64,000 nucleotides of DNA from Flavobacteriaceae bacterium (GCA_012959395.1 DUDG01000024.1:16994-80993); one strand, 5' to 3'. Shown: positions 40,662-51,503, numbered from the stretch's first letter. Notes: generated from the letters alone by a model not told the origin. Numbers and translations: made by a program.

Positions 40662-41405
40662 TTAACTATTCCAAATTTTCCAACTTTCTTCTGCTTGTAT
40701 TTCTAGCATTTTTAATCCATTAATTATTTCTGCACCCATTTTTTTAGATTTCTTTAAAAATGTAGTTTCATTCGGATTATATATTAAATCATAACAAATA
40801 TGTTCATTAGTTAAATATTTAAATGGAATTTTTGGATAATTTTCTATATCTGGATAAGTTCCTATTGGAGTGCAATTTATTATGATTTGATGATCTAAAA
40901 TTATTTTTTTATTTAATTCATTATATATTATATCACCATTTATTTTTTTTCTAGAAATTTTTGTTGAACTAATACTTAGTTTATTTAATCCATAAACTAT
41001 AGCTTTTGATGCTCCACCTGTTCCAAGTATAAGCGCTTTTTTATGATTTGATTTTATATATGGTTTTATTGATCTTATAAAACCTATATAATCAGTATTA
41101 TAGCCAACTAATGTATTATCATAGTTTATTTTAATTGTATTAACTGCACCAATATATTTAGCATCTTCATCAATCCTATCTATAAATTTCATTACCTTTT
41201 CTTTATATGGTATAGTAATGTTTAATCCTCTTAAATTTTTTGCTTTTAAAATATCGCTTAATTCATTAACACTATCAATATCAAAATTTATATAGTTGTA
41301 GTTTTTTAAATTATTTTTTAAAAATTTTTTAGTAAAATAAGTTTTTGAAAAAGAATAACTAATTTTTTTTCCTATGAGTCCATATGTTTTTATTTCTTGA
41401 GGCAT
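40662..41405 (-). CDS. aroE: Shikimate dehydrogenase
   Basis: YGLIGKKISYSFSKTYF, GLNITIPYKEKVM, ALILGTGGASKAIVYGL, GLKMLEIQAEESWKIW. Confidence 0.92.
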   Translation of the reverse strand: MPQEIKTYGLIGKKISYSFSKTYFTKKFLKNNLKNYNYINFDIDSVNELSDILKAKNLRGLNITIPYKEKVMKFIDRIDEDAKYIGAVNTIKINYDNTLVGYNTDYIGFIRSIKPYIKSNHKKALILGTGGASKAIVYGLNKLSISSTKISRKKINGDIIYNELNKKIILDHQIIINCTPIGTYPDIENYPKIPFKYLTNEHICYDLIYNPNETTFLKKSKKMGAEIINGLKMLEIQAEESWKIWNS

Positions 41406-42375
41406 ATTTTTCTAGATATAACACTATAAATAAACCAATTATTATCCAAAGAAAAGCAATATATGTAGTGGTTTCTTTAAAGTCAGGTAAATATCTTAAA
41501 TAATCTATTGGAATTGATGAATCATATAATGATTCTATATCATAATTATTAGAAATTTTTTTCCATGGCCATAATATTAAAAGTGAACCAGAAACAAAAC
41601 CAATGATTAACTGGTTAATGGTATCATTATATTTTTTAATTAAAAAGCTTAATAAACTTGAAAGGATTATAAGCCCAATTAACGAGCCTAAAGCAAAAAC
41701 TATTAGAATTTTTAATAAGTTAAAGTCATGTTGAAAAGAACTATTAAGGATAATTATATTAGACAAGGAATTAAAAAGAGCATTTACAGAATCAATTAAT
41801 AAAAGCTTATAATTACCTAATAAAATTAAAAGAAAGGAGCCTGAGATTCCTGGAACAATCATTCCGCAAATACTTATGAATCCACAAAAAAAAATAAAAA
41901 AAAGATTTTGACTTTCACTAACTGGATTAGAAATACTTAATAGGAATCCAATACTAAATCCAAAAATTATGAATAAAACCGATTTTAAATTCCAAAATTT
42001 ATTGTTTAGTACTAAAATTATTAATGAAGCAATTATCATTCCATAGAAAATAGACCAAACATATAACTCAGATTGTTTAAAAAAGAAATCTAATAATCTA
42101 GAAGTTGTAAAATAACTAACAATTATACCAGAAAGTATAGTTAGTAGAAATAAACCATTATAATAAGAATTGAATTTTTTAAAATCTCCTTTTAAAATAA
42201 TTAGAATTGATTTAAGGTTTAAGTCTTTTAAAGACTCGATCATTTCATAATAAAAACCAGTTATTAAAGCAACTAATCCTCCAGAAATCCCTGGCAATTT
42301 ATTAGCTGTTCCCATTAATAAAGCTTTTATAAAGAGGTAAATAAAATCTGATGTATTTCTAATTTTATTAAACAT
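41359..42375 (-). CDS. DUF368 family membrane protein (copy 2)
   Basis: GTANKLPGISGGLVALITGFYYEMIESL and ICGMIVPGISGSFLLILLGNYKLLLDSV-like paired PGxSG re-entrant motifs. Confidence 0.9.
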   Translation of the reverse strand: MFNKIRNTSDFIYLFIKALLMGTANKLPGISGGLVALITGFYYEMIESLKDLNLKSILIILKGDFKKFNSYYNGLFLLTILSGIIVSYFTTSRLLDFFFKQSELYVWSIFYGMIIASLIILVLNNKFWNLKSVLFIIFGFSIGFLLSISNPVSESQNLFFIFFCGFISICGMIVPGISGSFLLILLGNYKLLLIDSVNALFNSLSNIIILNSSFQHDFNLLKILIVFALGSLIGLIILSSLLSFLIKKYNDTINQLIIGFVSGSLLILWPWKKISNNYDIESLYDSSIPIDYLRYLPDFKETTTYIAFLWIIIGLFIVLYLEKYASRNKNIWTHRKKN

Positions 42376-43321
42376 TTTTAGATTTTTTAGTTAAATATTC
42401 TAAAATAAAAATCATTAAAATTCCAATAAGAATAAATAATATCCCTTTTCTAAAATCAGCGTTCATAAAATAACCAACAGGAATGTATAATTTAGAAAAC
42501 AATAATTCTTCACTATTTAATTCTGATTTCCATGGCCATAAATTAGGAAGTGATCCAATCATAAAACCAACTAAACAAGAAAGTGTATGGTTTTTATGTT
42601 TTTTATAAGCCCAAGTTAAAAGTTTTGAAAACAATTTAATACTTAGTATTGCTCCGACAATAAATGAGAAAAAATTTAAAAAATAATCCGAATTAAATTT
42701 AATAACTTCTTTTAATGTATTTAGTATAGTTTCATATGCTCCAAGTAATACTAGTATATAAGCTCCTGAAACTCCTGGCAGAAGCATTGCAGTGATACTT
42801 ATCATTCCACAGAAAAAAAGATAAATAAAACTAACCTCCTCTTGTTTACTGGGGTATATTGTTAGCATAACTAAAGAAAAAAATAATCCAATGTATAGAA
42901 ATAAGTAAGTTTTTCTATTCCAAATTTTAATTTCTTTAAAAAGATAGATAATACTTGAAGCTATTAGTCCTAAGAAAAAGGACCATAAAATAATAGGATA
43001 ATTGACAATTAGATAAGTAATTGAATAGCTCAATAGAATTACACTAGTTAATATTCCTAAAATTAGACTTGAAAGAAATGATAAATTATATTTCTCCCAT
43101 AAAAACTTGAATTTCCCTTTAAATAATAATTTAATGATTTTTAAATTTATATTGTTTAATGTAGATAAGAACTCTTCATAAATTCCAGTAATAATTGCTA
43201 TTGTTCCGCCTGAAACTCCAGGTATAATATCTGCTATTCCCATAGCCATTCCTTTTAAAAACACAATTATATTTGAGAGCATACCTTTTTTCATGACTCT
43301 AAAATTAAGATATTTTAACAA
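42368..43321 (-). CDS. DUF368 family membrane protein (copy 1)
   Basis: GIADIIPGVSGGTIAIITGIYEEFL and AMLLPGVSGAYILVLLGAYETIL. Confidence 0.92.
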   Translation of the reverse strand: MLKYLNFRVMKKGMLSNIIVFLKGMAMGIADIIPGVSGGTIAIITGIYEEFLSTLNNINLKIIKLLFKGKFKFLWEKYNLSFLSSLILGILTSVILLSYSITYLIVNYPIILWSFFLGLIASSIIYLFKEIKIWNRKTYLFLYIGLFFSLVMLTIYPSKQEEVSFIYLFFCGMISITAMLLPGVSGAYILVLLGAYETILNTLKEVIKFNSDYFLNFFSFIVGAILSIKLFSKLLTWAYKKHKNHTLSCLVGFMIGSLPNLWPWKSELNSEELLFSKLYIPVGYFMNADFRKGILFILIGILMIFILEYLTKKSKNV

Positions 43322-44710
43322 CTAGTTAACTAGAGTGTTTTTAAAAACCTGAAGATTTGGAATCAACTTAAAAGTATTTTTGTAAAAAGAATATTTAGAT
43401 GGATTGTAGAAATATGCTTTTTTAAGAAATTCTAAAGCTTTAATATTATCTGAATTTTTATAATATATAGCAGATAGCAAATAATTTATTTCACTCTCAG
43501 CAGATTTTGGAAACAAATTAATTGATTTTAAAAGATTGTTACTTAAGCTATTGTTAAGAGGAATTTCTAATAGAATTTTTGTTAAAGTAGTAAAAATATT
43601 AATATCAAGCTTACCAAGTGATAGTATTTCTTTGAAAGCAGTCTCCACTTCTTCATACTGTTTTAAATCACAATTAATTTTAGCATATAATTCCCAGTAG
43701 TTAATTTTTTCAGAATCTATTTCTAATGCTTTAATTATGTTGGTTTTGGCTTCTTGACATTTATTATTGATATATAAATGTTGTGAAATTGACATCCATG
43801 CTTCATCATGAACAGGATCTTCAATTACAGTCTGATTATAATATGAAAAAGCTAAATCAGTATTTCCAATTTTATCATGGCAACATGCTATTCTATATAG
43901 TGCAAATGGATTGGGACCTTCAATTTCTGATGCAATTTCGTATTTTTCAATAGCTTCATTAATTCTGTTTAGTTTTTCAAGGGTTTTCCCCATTTCAATA
44001 TAGGCTCCTATAAAACAATCATCAGATATTATTGCAAAATCAAATGCAGTTAAAGCTTCTTCATATAATTCATCTTTAGCATATTGCTTGCCAAGTTGGT
44101 GCCATGCAATTTCGCAATAAGGATTTTTTTCTAAAAATGAATTAAGATAGTTTATTGTACGGCTTGTATCACCAATACATTCAAAACAATACAGTACATT
44201 ATTCAAAACACCATAATCAAATTTGTTGTGATTTAAATATTTTATAAAATATTTTTTGGCATTTATAAAGTCATCTAAAAAAAGGTATTCCTTTCCAATT
44301 ATACTTAGGGCTTCAAAATATAAATCTGAATTAGAATCAATTTTAATTAATAAATCAATTGCTTCAAAATGATTTCTTTTTTTTGATAAAATTTTTGCTT
44401 TTTGAATTAAAATATCTGTATTTATTGGATCAATGGAAGATATTTCAAAGATTATTTTTTCAGCTTCTTTAAGTTCATTATCAAATATTAGAACTTCTAT
44501 ATTTAAAAGAGCTAATGCAGTTGAATTTGGATATTGTTCTGTTGCCATTGCTATTGCTTTTTTAGCTAATGACATATTTCCTGTTTCTATGTAATAAACT
44601 ATTATTTCTTCAAATTCATCCGAATCAAAAAACATAAAACTATTTGTTTTAAGCATTGATTCAAACTTGCAAATAGAGTCGTTATAATAATCCTCAAATT
44701 CCTCTTTCAT
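43322..44710 (-). CDS. Tetratricopeptide repeat protein
   Basis: Repeated TPR-like units, e.g. ALTAFDFAIISDDCFIGAYIEMGKTLEKLNRINEAIEKYEIASEI. Confidence 0.88.
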   Translation of the reverse strand: MKEEFEDYYNDSICKFESMLKTNSFMFFDSDEFEEIIVYYIETGNMSLAKKAIAMATEQYPNSTALALLNIEVLIFDNELKEAEKIIFEISSIDPINTDILIQKAKILSKKRNHFEAIDLLIKIDSNSDLYFEALSIIGKEYLFLDDFINAKKYFIKYLNHNKFDYGVLNNVLYCFECIGDTSRTINYLNSFLEKNPYCEIAWHQLGKQYAKDELYEEALTAFDFAIISDDCFIGAYIEMGKTLEKLNRINEAIEKYEIASEIEGPNPFALYRIACCHDKIGNTDLAFSYYNQTVIEDPVHDEAWMSISQHLYINNKCQEAKTNIIKALEIDSEKINYWELYAKINCDLKQYEEVETAFKEILSLGKLDINIFTTLTKILLEIPLNNSLSNNLLKSINLFPKSAESEINYLLSAIYYKNSDNIKALEFLKKAYFYNPSKYSFYKNTFKLIPNLQVFKNTLVN

Positions 44711-44786
44711 TTAAACATTTTATATATAATAAATATAGAGACTGAATATATCTTAATTTAAAAGACATTTTTTTCTTTTCAACAAA

Positions 44787-45977
44787 TTAATGAACAGAAT
44801 TATCCATCTGGTTTAAAGTGTTAATTATAATTTGACATCCTAGTTTTATTTCTTTTTTTTTGATAGTGAGAGGAGGGGTGATTCTTACAGCTTTAGATTC
44901 AAATAACAAATAAAATAAAATTAATCCTTTTTCTAAACATTTAATTACTAGATTATTAGCAACTTCTTTATCTTTTAATATTAGTGCAAGCATAAGCCCT
45001 CTTCCTCTAATTTCATTTATAAGAGGATGTTTTAAGTTTTTCTTAAATAGCTTCTCTTTTTCATCAATTTTATTCATTATTTTTAAATTTAGGGTCTCTT
45101 TTAAATTAGCATAAGCAGCTGCAGCAATTACAGGGTGACCTCCAAAAGTGGTTATGTGTCCAAGAATTGGATTTTCTATAAATAAACTCATATTTTTTTT
45201 ACTAGTACTTATTGCCCCAATAGGAAAACCTCCGCCAAGACCTTTTCCATAAACTAAAATATCAGGAACTATATTGTAATGTTCATATGCAAACAATTTA
45301 CCTGTTCTTCCAATTCCTGACTGAATTTCATCTAGAATTAATAATGTTTTTAATTTTTTGCATTTATTTTTTATTTTTTTTAGATAATTTTTTTTTGGAA
45401 TAATAAAACCTGCTCCGCCCTGGATTGTTTCTAGTACAACAGCAGCCGTTTTTTTACTGATTTTTTTAATATCATTTTCATTATTAAATTTTATAAATTT
45501 AATATCAGGTAAAAGAGGTCTATATCCTCTTTTTCTCTCTTCTAAACCCATTATACTCATAGATCCTTGAGTACTACCATGATAACTATTTTTTGCTGCA
45601 ATAATTTCTGTTCTTCCTGTCACTCTTTTTGCTAATTTCATAGCAGCTTCTATAGCTTCCGTTCCAGAATTAGTTAAGTAGGTATTTGATAGAGATTTTG
45701 GTAAATTTTTAGATAATAGTTCACACAAATTAACAGTAGGTTCTTGAATAAATTCTCCATAAACCATTACATGCCAATATTTTTTTATTTGTTTTATAAC
45801 AGCTTTATTTATGACTTTATTCCTATGGCCAAGATTAGAAGCAGAGACTCCAGCAACAAAATCTAAATATTTTTTATTTTTTATATCATATATATAACTT
45901 CCTTTAGCATAAGACATTTCTAAGCCTATAGGGTTATTTGTGGTTTGAGCTTGGTATTTTAAAAATTTATTTCTCAA
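44787..45977 (-). CDS. Class III (PLP-dependent) aminotransferase
   Basis: FVAGVSASNLGHRNKVI, YLTNSGTEAIEAAMKLAKR, LLILDEIQSGIGRTGKLFAYEHYNIVPDILVYGKGLGGGFPIGA. Confidence 0.92.
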   Translation of the reverse strand: MRNKFLKYQAQTTNNPIGLEMSYAKGSYIYDIKNKKYLDFVAGVSASNLGHRNKVINKAVIKQIKKYWHVMVYGEFIQEPTVNLCELLSKNLPKSLSNTYLTNSGTEAIEAAMKLAKRVTGRTEIIAAKNSYHGSTQGSMSIMGLEERKRGYRPLLPDIKFIKFNNENDIKKISKKTAAVVLETIQGGAGFIIPKKNYLKKIKNKCKKLKTLLILDEIQSGIGRTGKLFAYEHYNIVPDILVYGKGLGGGFPIGAISTSKKNMSLFIENPILGHITTFGGHPVIAAAAYANLKETLNLKIMNKIDEKEKLFKKNLKHPLINEIRGRGLMLALILKDKEVANNLVIKCLEKGLILFYLLFESKAVRITPPLTIKKKEIKLGCQIIINTLNQMDNSVH

Positions 45978-45981
45978 ATTA

Positions 45982-46416
45982 TTAATCGAATAAATCTTTT
46001 ATTTTATTAATCTTTTCATTTATTCTCCAGTTAAATCCATTTAAAATTTTTTCATTTAATTCTATTTCATCTTCTGGGAAAACTTTTCCTTCAGGATTAG
46101 TAAAAAACGTAATGTCTTTGATATTGTTATTTTCAATGCTCATTAAAATTTCGCTACAAATAGCTTTGTCTATACCAATAAGTTCTTTTGTTTTTTCATT
46201 GTATAAATGGTAAATCATTTCTGTATTTTGAACAAGTCTAATTGACTTTAATTCATTTTTATAAAATTTTCCAAATAAATTAATTCCCTTCATTTGGTTG
46301 AAGTTTTCAATACCTAAGGTATCTTTTTCAGCTACAAAGGCATTGTTTAAAATTTTTAATGAATCAAGATCATTTGTTTTAATATTTCTTGAAATGTGTA
46401 TTTCATCTCCGGTCAT
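45982..46416 (-). CDS. C-terminal part of an OstA-like (LptA family) protein, out of frame with N-terminal part
   Basis: KGINLFGKFYKNELKSIRLVQNTEMIYHLYNEKTKELIGIDKAICSEI resembles the C-terminal half of Bacteroidota OstA-like proteins; frame is open upstream to about 46488. Confidence 0.75.
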   Translation of the reverse strand: MTGDEIHISRNIKTNDLDSLKILNNAFVAEKDTLGIENFNQMKGINLFGKFYKNELKSIRLVQNTEMIYHLYNEKTKELIGIDKAICSEILMSIENNNIKDITFFTNPEGKVFPEDEIELNEKILNGFNWRINEKINKIKDLFD

Positions 46417-46469
46417 TTGACTTTCTCCATTCCAAATAATTGGATTTCTTTTCGAAATTTCTTTTGATG

Positions 46470-47528
46470 TTAATATTTGTTTCTCCCTTTAGTTAAGCCA
46501 CTCTTTTGATTAATAATTATTATATCAGCTCTTCCGCTTAAGTTTTTTTTATAAAATTTAACATTATAACGTCCTTTAATGATTCTATTCTCTGCAGGAC
46601 CAATAGCATATAAAGTGTCAGCTTTTATGTATAAAGAATCTCTATCTACCATTTTTATAGCTAGTGACCTTTTTGTTATCATTGCCGAATCTAATGCTTT
46701 AAATATTTCAGCATAATGCCCTTTAATAATTGTCTTATTTAATGTGTCTGTAAGTTTGACATTTCTAGAAGCTGAAGCAAATTGACTTAAGTCATTGAAA
46801 GTTAAACTATCACCTTTAATTTCTCTATTATTATAATTTATTTGAGAATTTTTTATAAAATATCCTTTTTTGTTTTTTGTGTCATAAAATCCTTTTTCGC
46901 AATATATTTCATAATCCGTTCCTATAATAGTTGTTGGCCCGTAGAAATATGCTTGTTCTGATTTGGTTAAATAATCTAATGCATTAGAATTAATTTCGTA
47001 ATCAGGATTTTTAATTTCAACATCTTTTATAAATGTATATTTAGAATTTTCTAAGTAATATTTTCCTTCAATACTTTTAATTGTAGTAACGCTATCTTTT
47101 ATTACTCCACCATCTTGAAAAAATATTTCATTTAAATTTCTGTCATGAAAAAGAATTTCGGTTTTCAGATTTGTTTTATTATTGTAAAAATCAACATCAC
47201 CTTTAGCTATAATTTTTCTAAGATTTCCATCGTAATCTAAAGAATTACTATATAATTCAATACTATCCCCTTGCTTTATAACGACATTTCCGTTTGCTCG
47301 AAAAGAATTATTTTTTTTATAAAATAATGCATAATCTGACCAGATATTCATACCCTCATGAAATAAATGAACTCTTATTTTATCATTGTGTTTTAAAATA
47401 TTTGCACCAGGATTTTTTTTTTCATTTCTATCAAATGATCCTGCTTCTATTATTTGAATAATTTTTTTTTCTTGAGAAGAAATTAAATTAATAAATAATA
47501 GTATCAGTATTGATAGATAAATTTTCAA
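46470..47528 (-). CDS. N-terminal part of an OstA-like (LptA family) protein
   Basis: Signal peptide; repeats such as NNSFRANGNVVIKQGDSIELYSNSLDYDGNLRKIIAKGDVDFYNNKTNLKTEILFHDRN. Confidence 0.8.
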   Translation of the reverse strand: MKIYLSILILLFINLISSQEKKIIQIIEAGSFDRNEKKNPGANILKHNDKIRVHLFHEGMNIWSDYALFYKKNNSFRANGNVVIKQGDSIELYSNSLDYDGNLRKIIAKGDVDFYNNKTNLKTEILFHDRNLNEIFFQDGGVIKDSVTTIKSIEGKYYLENSKYTFIKDVEIKNPDYEINSNALDYLTKSEQAYFYGPTTIIGTDYEIYCEKGFYDTKNKKGYFIKNSQINYNNREIKGDSLTFNDLSQFASASRNVKLTDTLNKTIIKGHYAEIFKALDSAMITKRSLAIKMVDRDSLYIKADTLYAIGPAENRIIKGRYNVKFYKKNLSGRADIIIINQKSGLTKGRNKY

Positions 47529-47535
47529 TTTGTTT

Positions 47536-48807
47536 TTATCGAATTATAGTTTGATTTCTATCAGGTCCAACTGATAGAATAGATATAGGCACTTTTAATT
47601 CAACTTCCAAAAATGAAACATATTTCAAAAATGTTTCAGGTAGAAGATTTTCTTTTTGAATTTTGCTTACATCTTCTTCCCATCCTTTAAACTCAGTATA
47701 TACTGGGTTTAAATTTGGGATATCTATTGTAAAGGGAAAATGATTTATTGTAGCTCCATTATAATTATATTCTGTGCAAACTTTGATAGTTTTGAATCCC
47801 GAAAGTACATCTCCTTTCGTCATCATTAATTTGGTTACTCCATTAATTTTAACTGCGTATTTTAAAGCTACTAGATCCAACCAACCACATCTTCTAGGCC
47901 TCCCTGTTGTAGCTCCAAATTCATTTCCAACTTTACTCATTTTCTCAGCATCTTTATCAAATAACTCTGTTGGAAATGGACCGCTACCAACTCTAGTTGT
48001 ATATGCTTTAAATATTCCGAAAACATCTTTTATTTTATTAGGAGGAATACCCAGTCCAGTACATGCTCCAGCCGCTGTAGTGTTTGAGGAGGTTACAAAT
48101 GGATATGTTCCAAAGTCTATATCTAAAAGTGACCCTTGAGCACCTTCTGCTAGTATATTTTTATTATTATCTAATTGATTAAAGATGTAATTTTCACTAT
48201 CAATAAATGGAATTTTTTTTAAATTTTTTATAGCCTTAAAAAAATCAGCTTCTAGCTCATTTAAATTATATTGAAGGTCAACACTATAATTTTTAATCAT
48301 AGACTCATGCTTATTTGCTAGTTTTCTATATTTTATCATCCAGTCCTTGAGTTCAATATCACCAATTCTGATTCCATTTCTACCCGTTTTATCCATATAA
48401 GTTGGGCCAATTCCTTTTAAAGTGGATCCTATTTTAGATTTTCCTTTTGATAGTTCAGAAGCAGCGTCTAATAGTCTGTGTGTTGGTAAAATTAAATGTG
48501 CCTTTCTGGAAATACAAAGCGATGTTTTAAAGTCTATATTATAAGGTTCTAGCTTTTCAATTTCTTTTTGAAAAATCACAGGATCTATTACCACTCCATT
48601 TCCTATTAAATTCATGGAGTTTTTATGGAATATTCCAGAAGGAATAGTATGCAGAACATGTTTTATTCCATCAAATTCTAAAGTATGTCCTGCATTTGGG
48701 CCACCTTGAAACCTAGCGATTATATCATAATCTTTAGTTAAAACATCAACTATTTTTCCTTTTCCTTCATCTCCCCATTGTAAACCTAGCAGCAAATCAA
48801 CTTTCAT
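47536..48807 (-). CDS. purA: Adenylosuccinate synthetase
   Basis: VDLLLGLQWGDEGKGKIVDVL, RFQGGPNAGHTLEFDG, TTGRPRRCGWLDLVALKYA. Confidence 0.97.
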   Translation of the reverse strand: MKVDLLLGLQWGDEGKGKIVDVLTKDYDIIARFQGGPNAGHTLEFDGIKHVLHTIPSGIFHKNSMNLIGNGVVIDPVIFQKEIEKLEPYNIDFKTSLCISRKAHLILPTHRLLDAASELSKGKSKIGSTLKGIGPTYMDKTGRNGIRIGDIELKDWMIKYRKLANKHESMIKNYSVDLQYNLNELEADFFKAIKNLKKIPFIDSENYIFNQLDNNKNILAEGAQGSLLDIDFGTYPFVTSSNTTAAGACTGLGIPPNKIKDVFGIFKAYTTRVGSGPFPTELFDKDAEKMSKVGNEFGATTGRPRRCGWLDLVALKYAVKINGVTKLMMTKGDVLSGFKTIKVCTEYNYNGATINHFPFTIDIPNLNPVYTEFKGWEEDVSKIQKENLLPETFLKYVSFLEVELKVPISILSVGPDRNQTIIR

Positions 48808-48812
48808 TTATA

Positions 48813-49268
48813 TTATTTTATTTCCCTATTTCTTTTTTTGGAAGTTCCATAAAAATAAAGAGAATGATTATGAATCTTTATTTCAAATATTTCTTCTATA
48901 TTTTTTTTTATTGATTGTATTCTTGGATCACAGAATTCTTTTACCTCTCCAGTATCAGTAAGAATTACATGATCATGCTGGTGATCAAAATAAGATTTCT
49001 CATATTGAGCTTGGTTAGATCCAAATTGATGTTTTCTAACAAGTTTACACTCTAAAAGTAAATCTATAGTATTATATAGAGTTGCTCTACTAACTCTGTA
49101 ATTTTTATTTTTCATTTTAACATAAAGTGATTCTATATCAAAATGATCAGATGAATTATAGATTTCATGAAGAATAGCAAATCTTTCAGGTGTTTTTCGA
49201 TGAGTCTTAAAATCTAAAAATTTTGTAAAAACATCCTTTACAATTTCCTGATTCTTTTCTTTTTCCAT
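48813..49268 (-). CDS. Fur family transcriptional regulator
   Basis: [54 protein letters not shown]. Confidence 0.92.
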   Translation of the reverse strand: MEKEKNQEIVKDVFTKFLDFKTHRKTPERFAILHEIYNSSDHFDIESLYVKMKNKNYRVSRATLYNTIDLLLECKLVRKHQFGSNQAQYEKSYFDHQHDHVILTDTGEVKEFCDPRIQSIKKNIEEIFEIKIHNHSLYFYGTSKKRNREIK

Positions 49269-49301
49269 TTAACAAAATTAAGTTAAAATAATGATGAAAC
49301 A

Positions 49302-51503
49302 CTATTCTCTTGCAACCTTTTCAATTCCATTTATTTTTTTCAATCTTAAAATAAGTTTGTCTAGAATATTTTTAGTTTTCACTTTTAAAGTAATCTTTCC
49401 CTTAAATGTATTTCCTTCAGTATCAAAATGCATCTTTTTCATATTAATATTTAAACTACTAGAAATTAATTTAGTGATTTCATTAACAATTCCTATAATA
49501 TCAATCCCAGAAATATTAATTATAGAAATAAATTCTTCTTGACTAGAGTCAATCCATTTTGATTTAAGAATCCTATAGGCAAACTTGGATTGTAAGCTTA
49601 TTGAGTTTGGACAATCTTTTTTGTGAATTTTAATTCCTTCATTTATAGTAATGAATCCGAAAACACTATCTCCTGGAATAGGATTACAGCATTTTGCAAG
49701 AGTAAAGTCCATTTTTTCTTCTTCATTTCCAAAAACTATTTGATCAAAATTTGTTTTTATTTCATTCTCTAAATGATTAATTTCTTTACTAGAAGTTAAT
49801 CTTTTTCTAAAAAAACTAATAATCCTATTATTATTTGAAGCAGCAAATTTCTTTAAAGATATATTGTCTATTTTACCAATTCCAACTCTATAAAATAAGT
49901 CAAGGCTTGTTTTTAAATTAAAATAATTTCCTAATTCATTTATACTTTTTTCATCAAATTTTATTTTTAATTGTTTTAATTTTCTTCTAAGTATTTCTTT
50001 TCCTTCTTTAGCTAATAATTTTTTATCTTCTTTTAATGCAGATCTTATTTTAGATTTAGCTCTTGATGTTATAACATAGTCTAACCAGTTTGCTGAAGGT
50101 TTCGTATTTTCTGATTTAATTATTTCTATTTGATCTCCGCTTTTTAGCTCATGACTTAAAGGAACTATCTTTCCATTAACTTTAATTCCTCTAGTTTTAA
50201 GACCCAACCCAGTGTGGATGCTAAAAGCGAAATCTAAAGCACTTGAACCTTTTGGTAAGGATTTTAAATCTCCTTGAGGCGTAAAGACAAATATTTCAGT
50301 TGCATATAAATTAAGTTTAAAATCTTCTACGAAATCTAAAGCACTTGTATCTGAATTTTCGAGAACTTCTTGTAATCTGTTAAGCCAACCTTCTAGGCCA
50401 CTTTCAGTTTGTTTTCCTTGCTTATACATGAAATGAGTAGCATACCCTTTTTCAGCTATTTCATGCATTCTTTCTGATCTGATTTGAACTTCTACCCATT
50501 TTGAGCCTGGACCAACAACAGTAATATGTAGAGCTTCGTATCCATTTGATCTTGGAGATGTAATCCAATCTCTTAATCTAAGGGGATTGGGGGTGTAATA
50601 ATCAGTAATTATTGAATAAATCTTCCATGCAATAAATTTTTCATTCTCTTTTTCTGACTTATAAACTATTCGAATAGCAAACTTGTCATAGATCTCTTCA
50701 AATGAAATATTTTTTTTAATAATTTTATCTCTTATTGAATAAATTGATTTTGGTCTTCCACTAATCTTAAATCTTAAATCTTCTTTTTTTAATTTTTCAT
50801 TAATTCTTCTCGAGAAATTCTTAATGTATTTACCTTGTTCATCTTTAGTTTGTTCGATTTTATTTTTAATATCATTAAACATATCAGGTTCTGTATATTT
50901 TAAGCCTAGGTCTTCTAATTCTGACTTTACATCATAAAGACCAATTCTATGAGCAATTGGGGCATATATATATAATGTTTCAGAAGCAATTTTAATTTGC
51001 TTTTCTGGAGGCATTGCATCTAAAGTCTGCATATTGTGAAGTCTATCAGCTATTTTTATCAATATTACTCTTACATCATCATTAAGAGTTAAAAGCATTT
51101 TTCTAAAATTCTCAGCCTGAAGAGAAATATTTTTATCTTTTTTTAGTTTTGAAATTTTTGTTAGACCAATGACTATTTTACAAATCGTTTTTCCAAATAA
51201 TTTTTCGATTTTCTTTTCATTATAATTTGTATCTTCGATCACATCATGTAACAGAGCTGAAGCTATACAAGTAGCATCTAAACCAATTTTTGAAGCTACT
51301 ATTTTTGCTACAGCTATAGGATGGAAGACATATGGTTCGCCTGATTTTCTTCTTTGATTTTTATGTGCATCAACTGATGTGTTAAACGCAAGCCTAATCA
51401 GCTTTCTGTCATCACTAGATAATGATTGGTAGCTAATTCTAAGTAGTTCTTTATACTCTTTAGCAATTAAATTATTTTCTATAACGGTGTCAGTTAGTAT
51501 CAC
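49302..51503 (-). CDS. Bifunctional (p)ppGpp synthetase/hydrolase (RelA/SpoT)
   Basis: HD hydrolase (ASALLHDVIEDT), synthetase (GYEALHITVVGP), TGS (VFTPQGDLKSLPKGSSALDFAFSIHT), ACT-like C-terminus. Confidence 0.96.
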   Translation of the reverse strand: MILTDTVIENNLIAKEYKELLRISYQSLSSDDRKLIRLAFNTSVDAHKNQRRKSGEPYVFHPIAVAKIVASKIGLDATCIASALLHDVIEDTNYNEKKIEKLFGKTICKIVIGLTKISKLKKDKNISLQAENFRKMLLTLNDDVRVILIKIADRLHNMQTLDAMPPEKQIKIASETLYIYAPIAHRIGLYDVKSELEDLGLKYTEPDMFNDIKNKIEQTKDEQGKYIKNFSRRINEKLKKEDLRFKISGRPKSIYSIRDKIIKKNISFEEIYDKFAIRIVYKSEKENEKFIAWKIYSIITDYYTPNPLRLRDWITSPRSNGYEALHITVVGPGSKWVEVQIRSERMHEIAEKGYATHFMYKQGKQTESGLEGWLNRLQEVLENSDTSALDFVEDFKLNLYATEIFVFTPQGDLKSLPKGSSALDFAFSIHTGLGLKTRGIKVNGKIVPLSHELKSGDQIEIIKSENTKPSANWLDYVITSRAKSKIRSALKEDKKLLAKEGKEILRRKLKQLKIKFDEKSINELGNYFNLKTSLDLFYRVGIGKIDNISLKKFAASNNNRIISFFRKRLTSSKEINHLENEIKTNFDQIVFGNEEEKMDFTLAKCCNPIPGDSVFGFITINEGIKIHKKDCPNSISLQSKFAYRILKSKWIDSSQEEFISIINISGIDIIGIVNEITKLISSSLNINMKKMHFDTEGNTFKGKITLKVKTKNILDKLILRLKKINGIEKVARE

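Noticed and set aside
47774-48139. 121-aa plus-strand ORF
   Set aside because: Antisense to conserved purA coding sequence.
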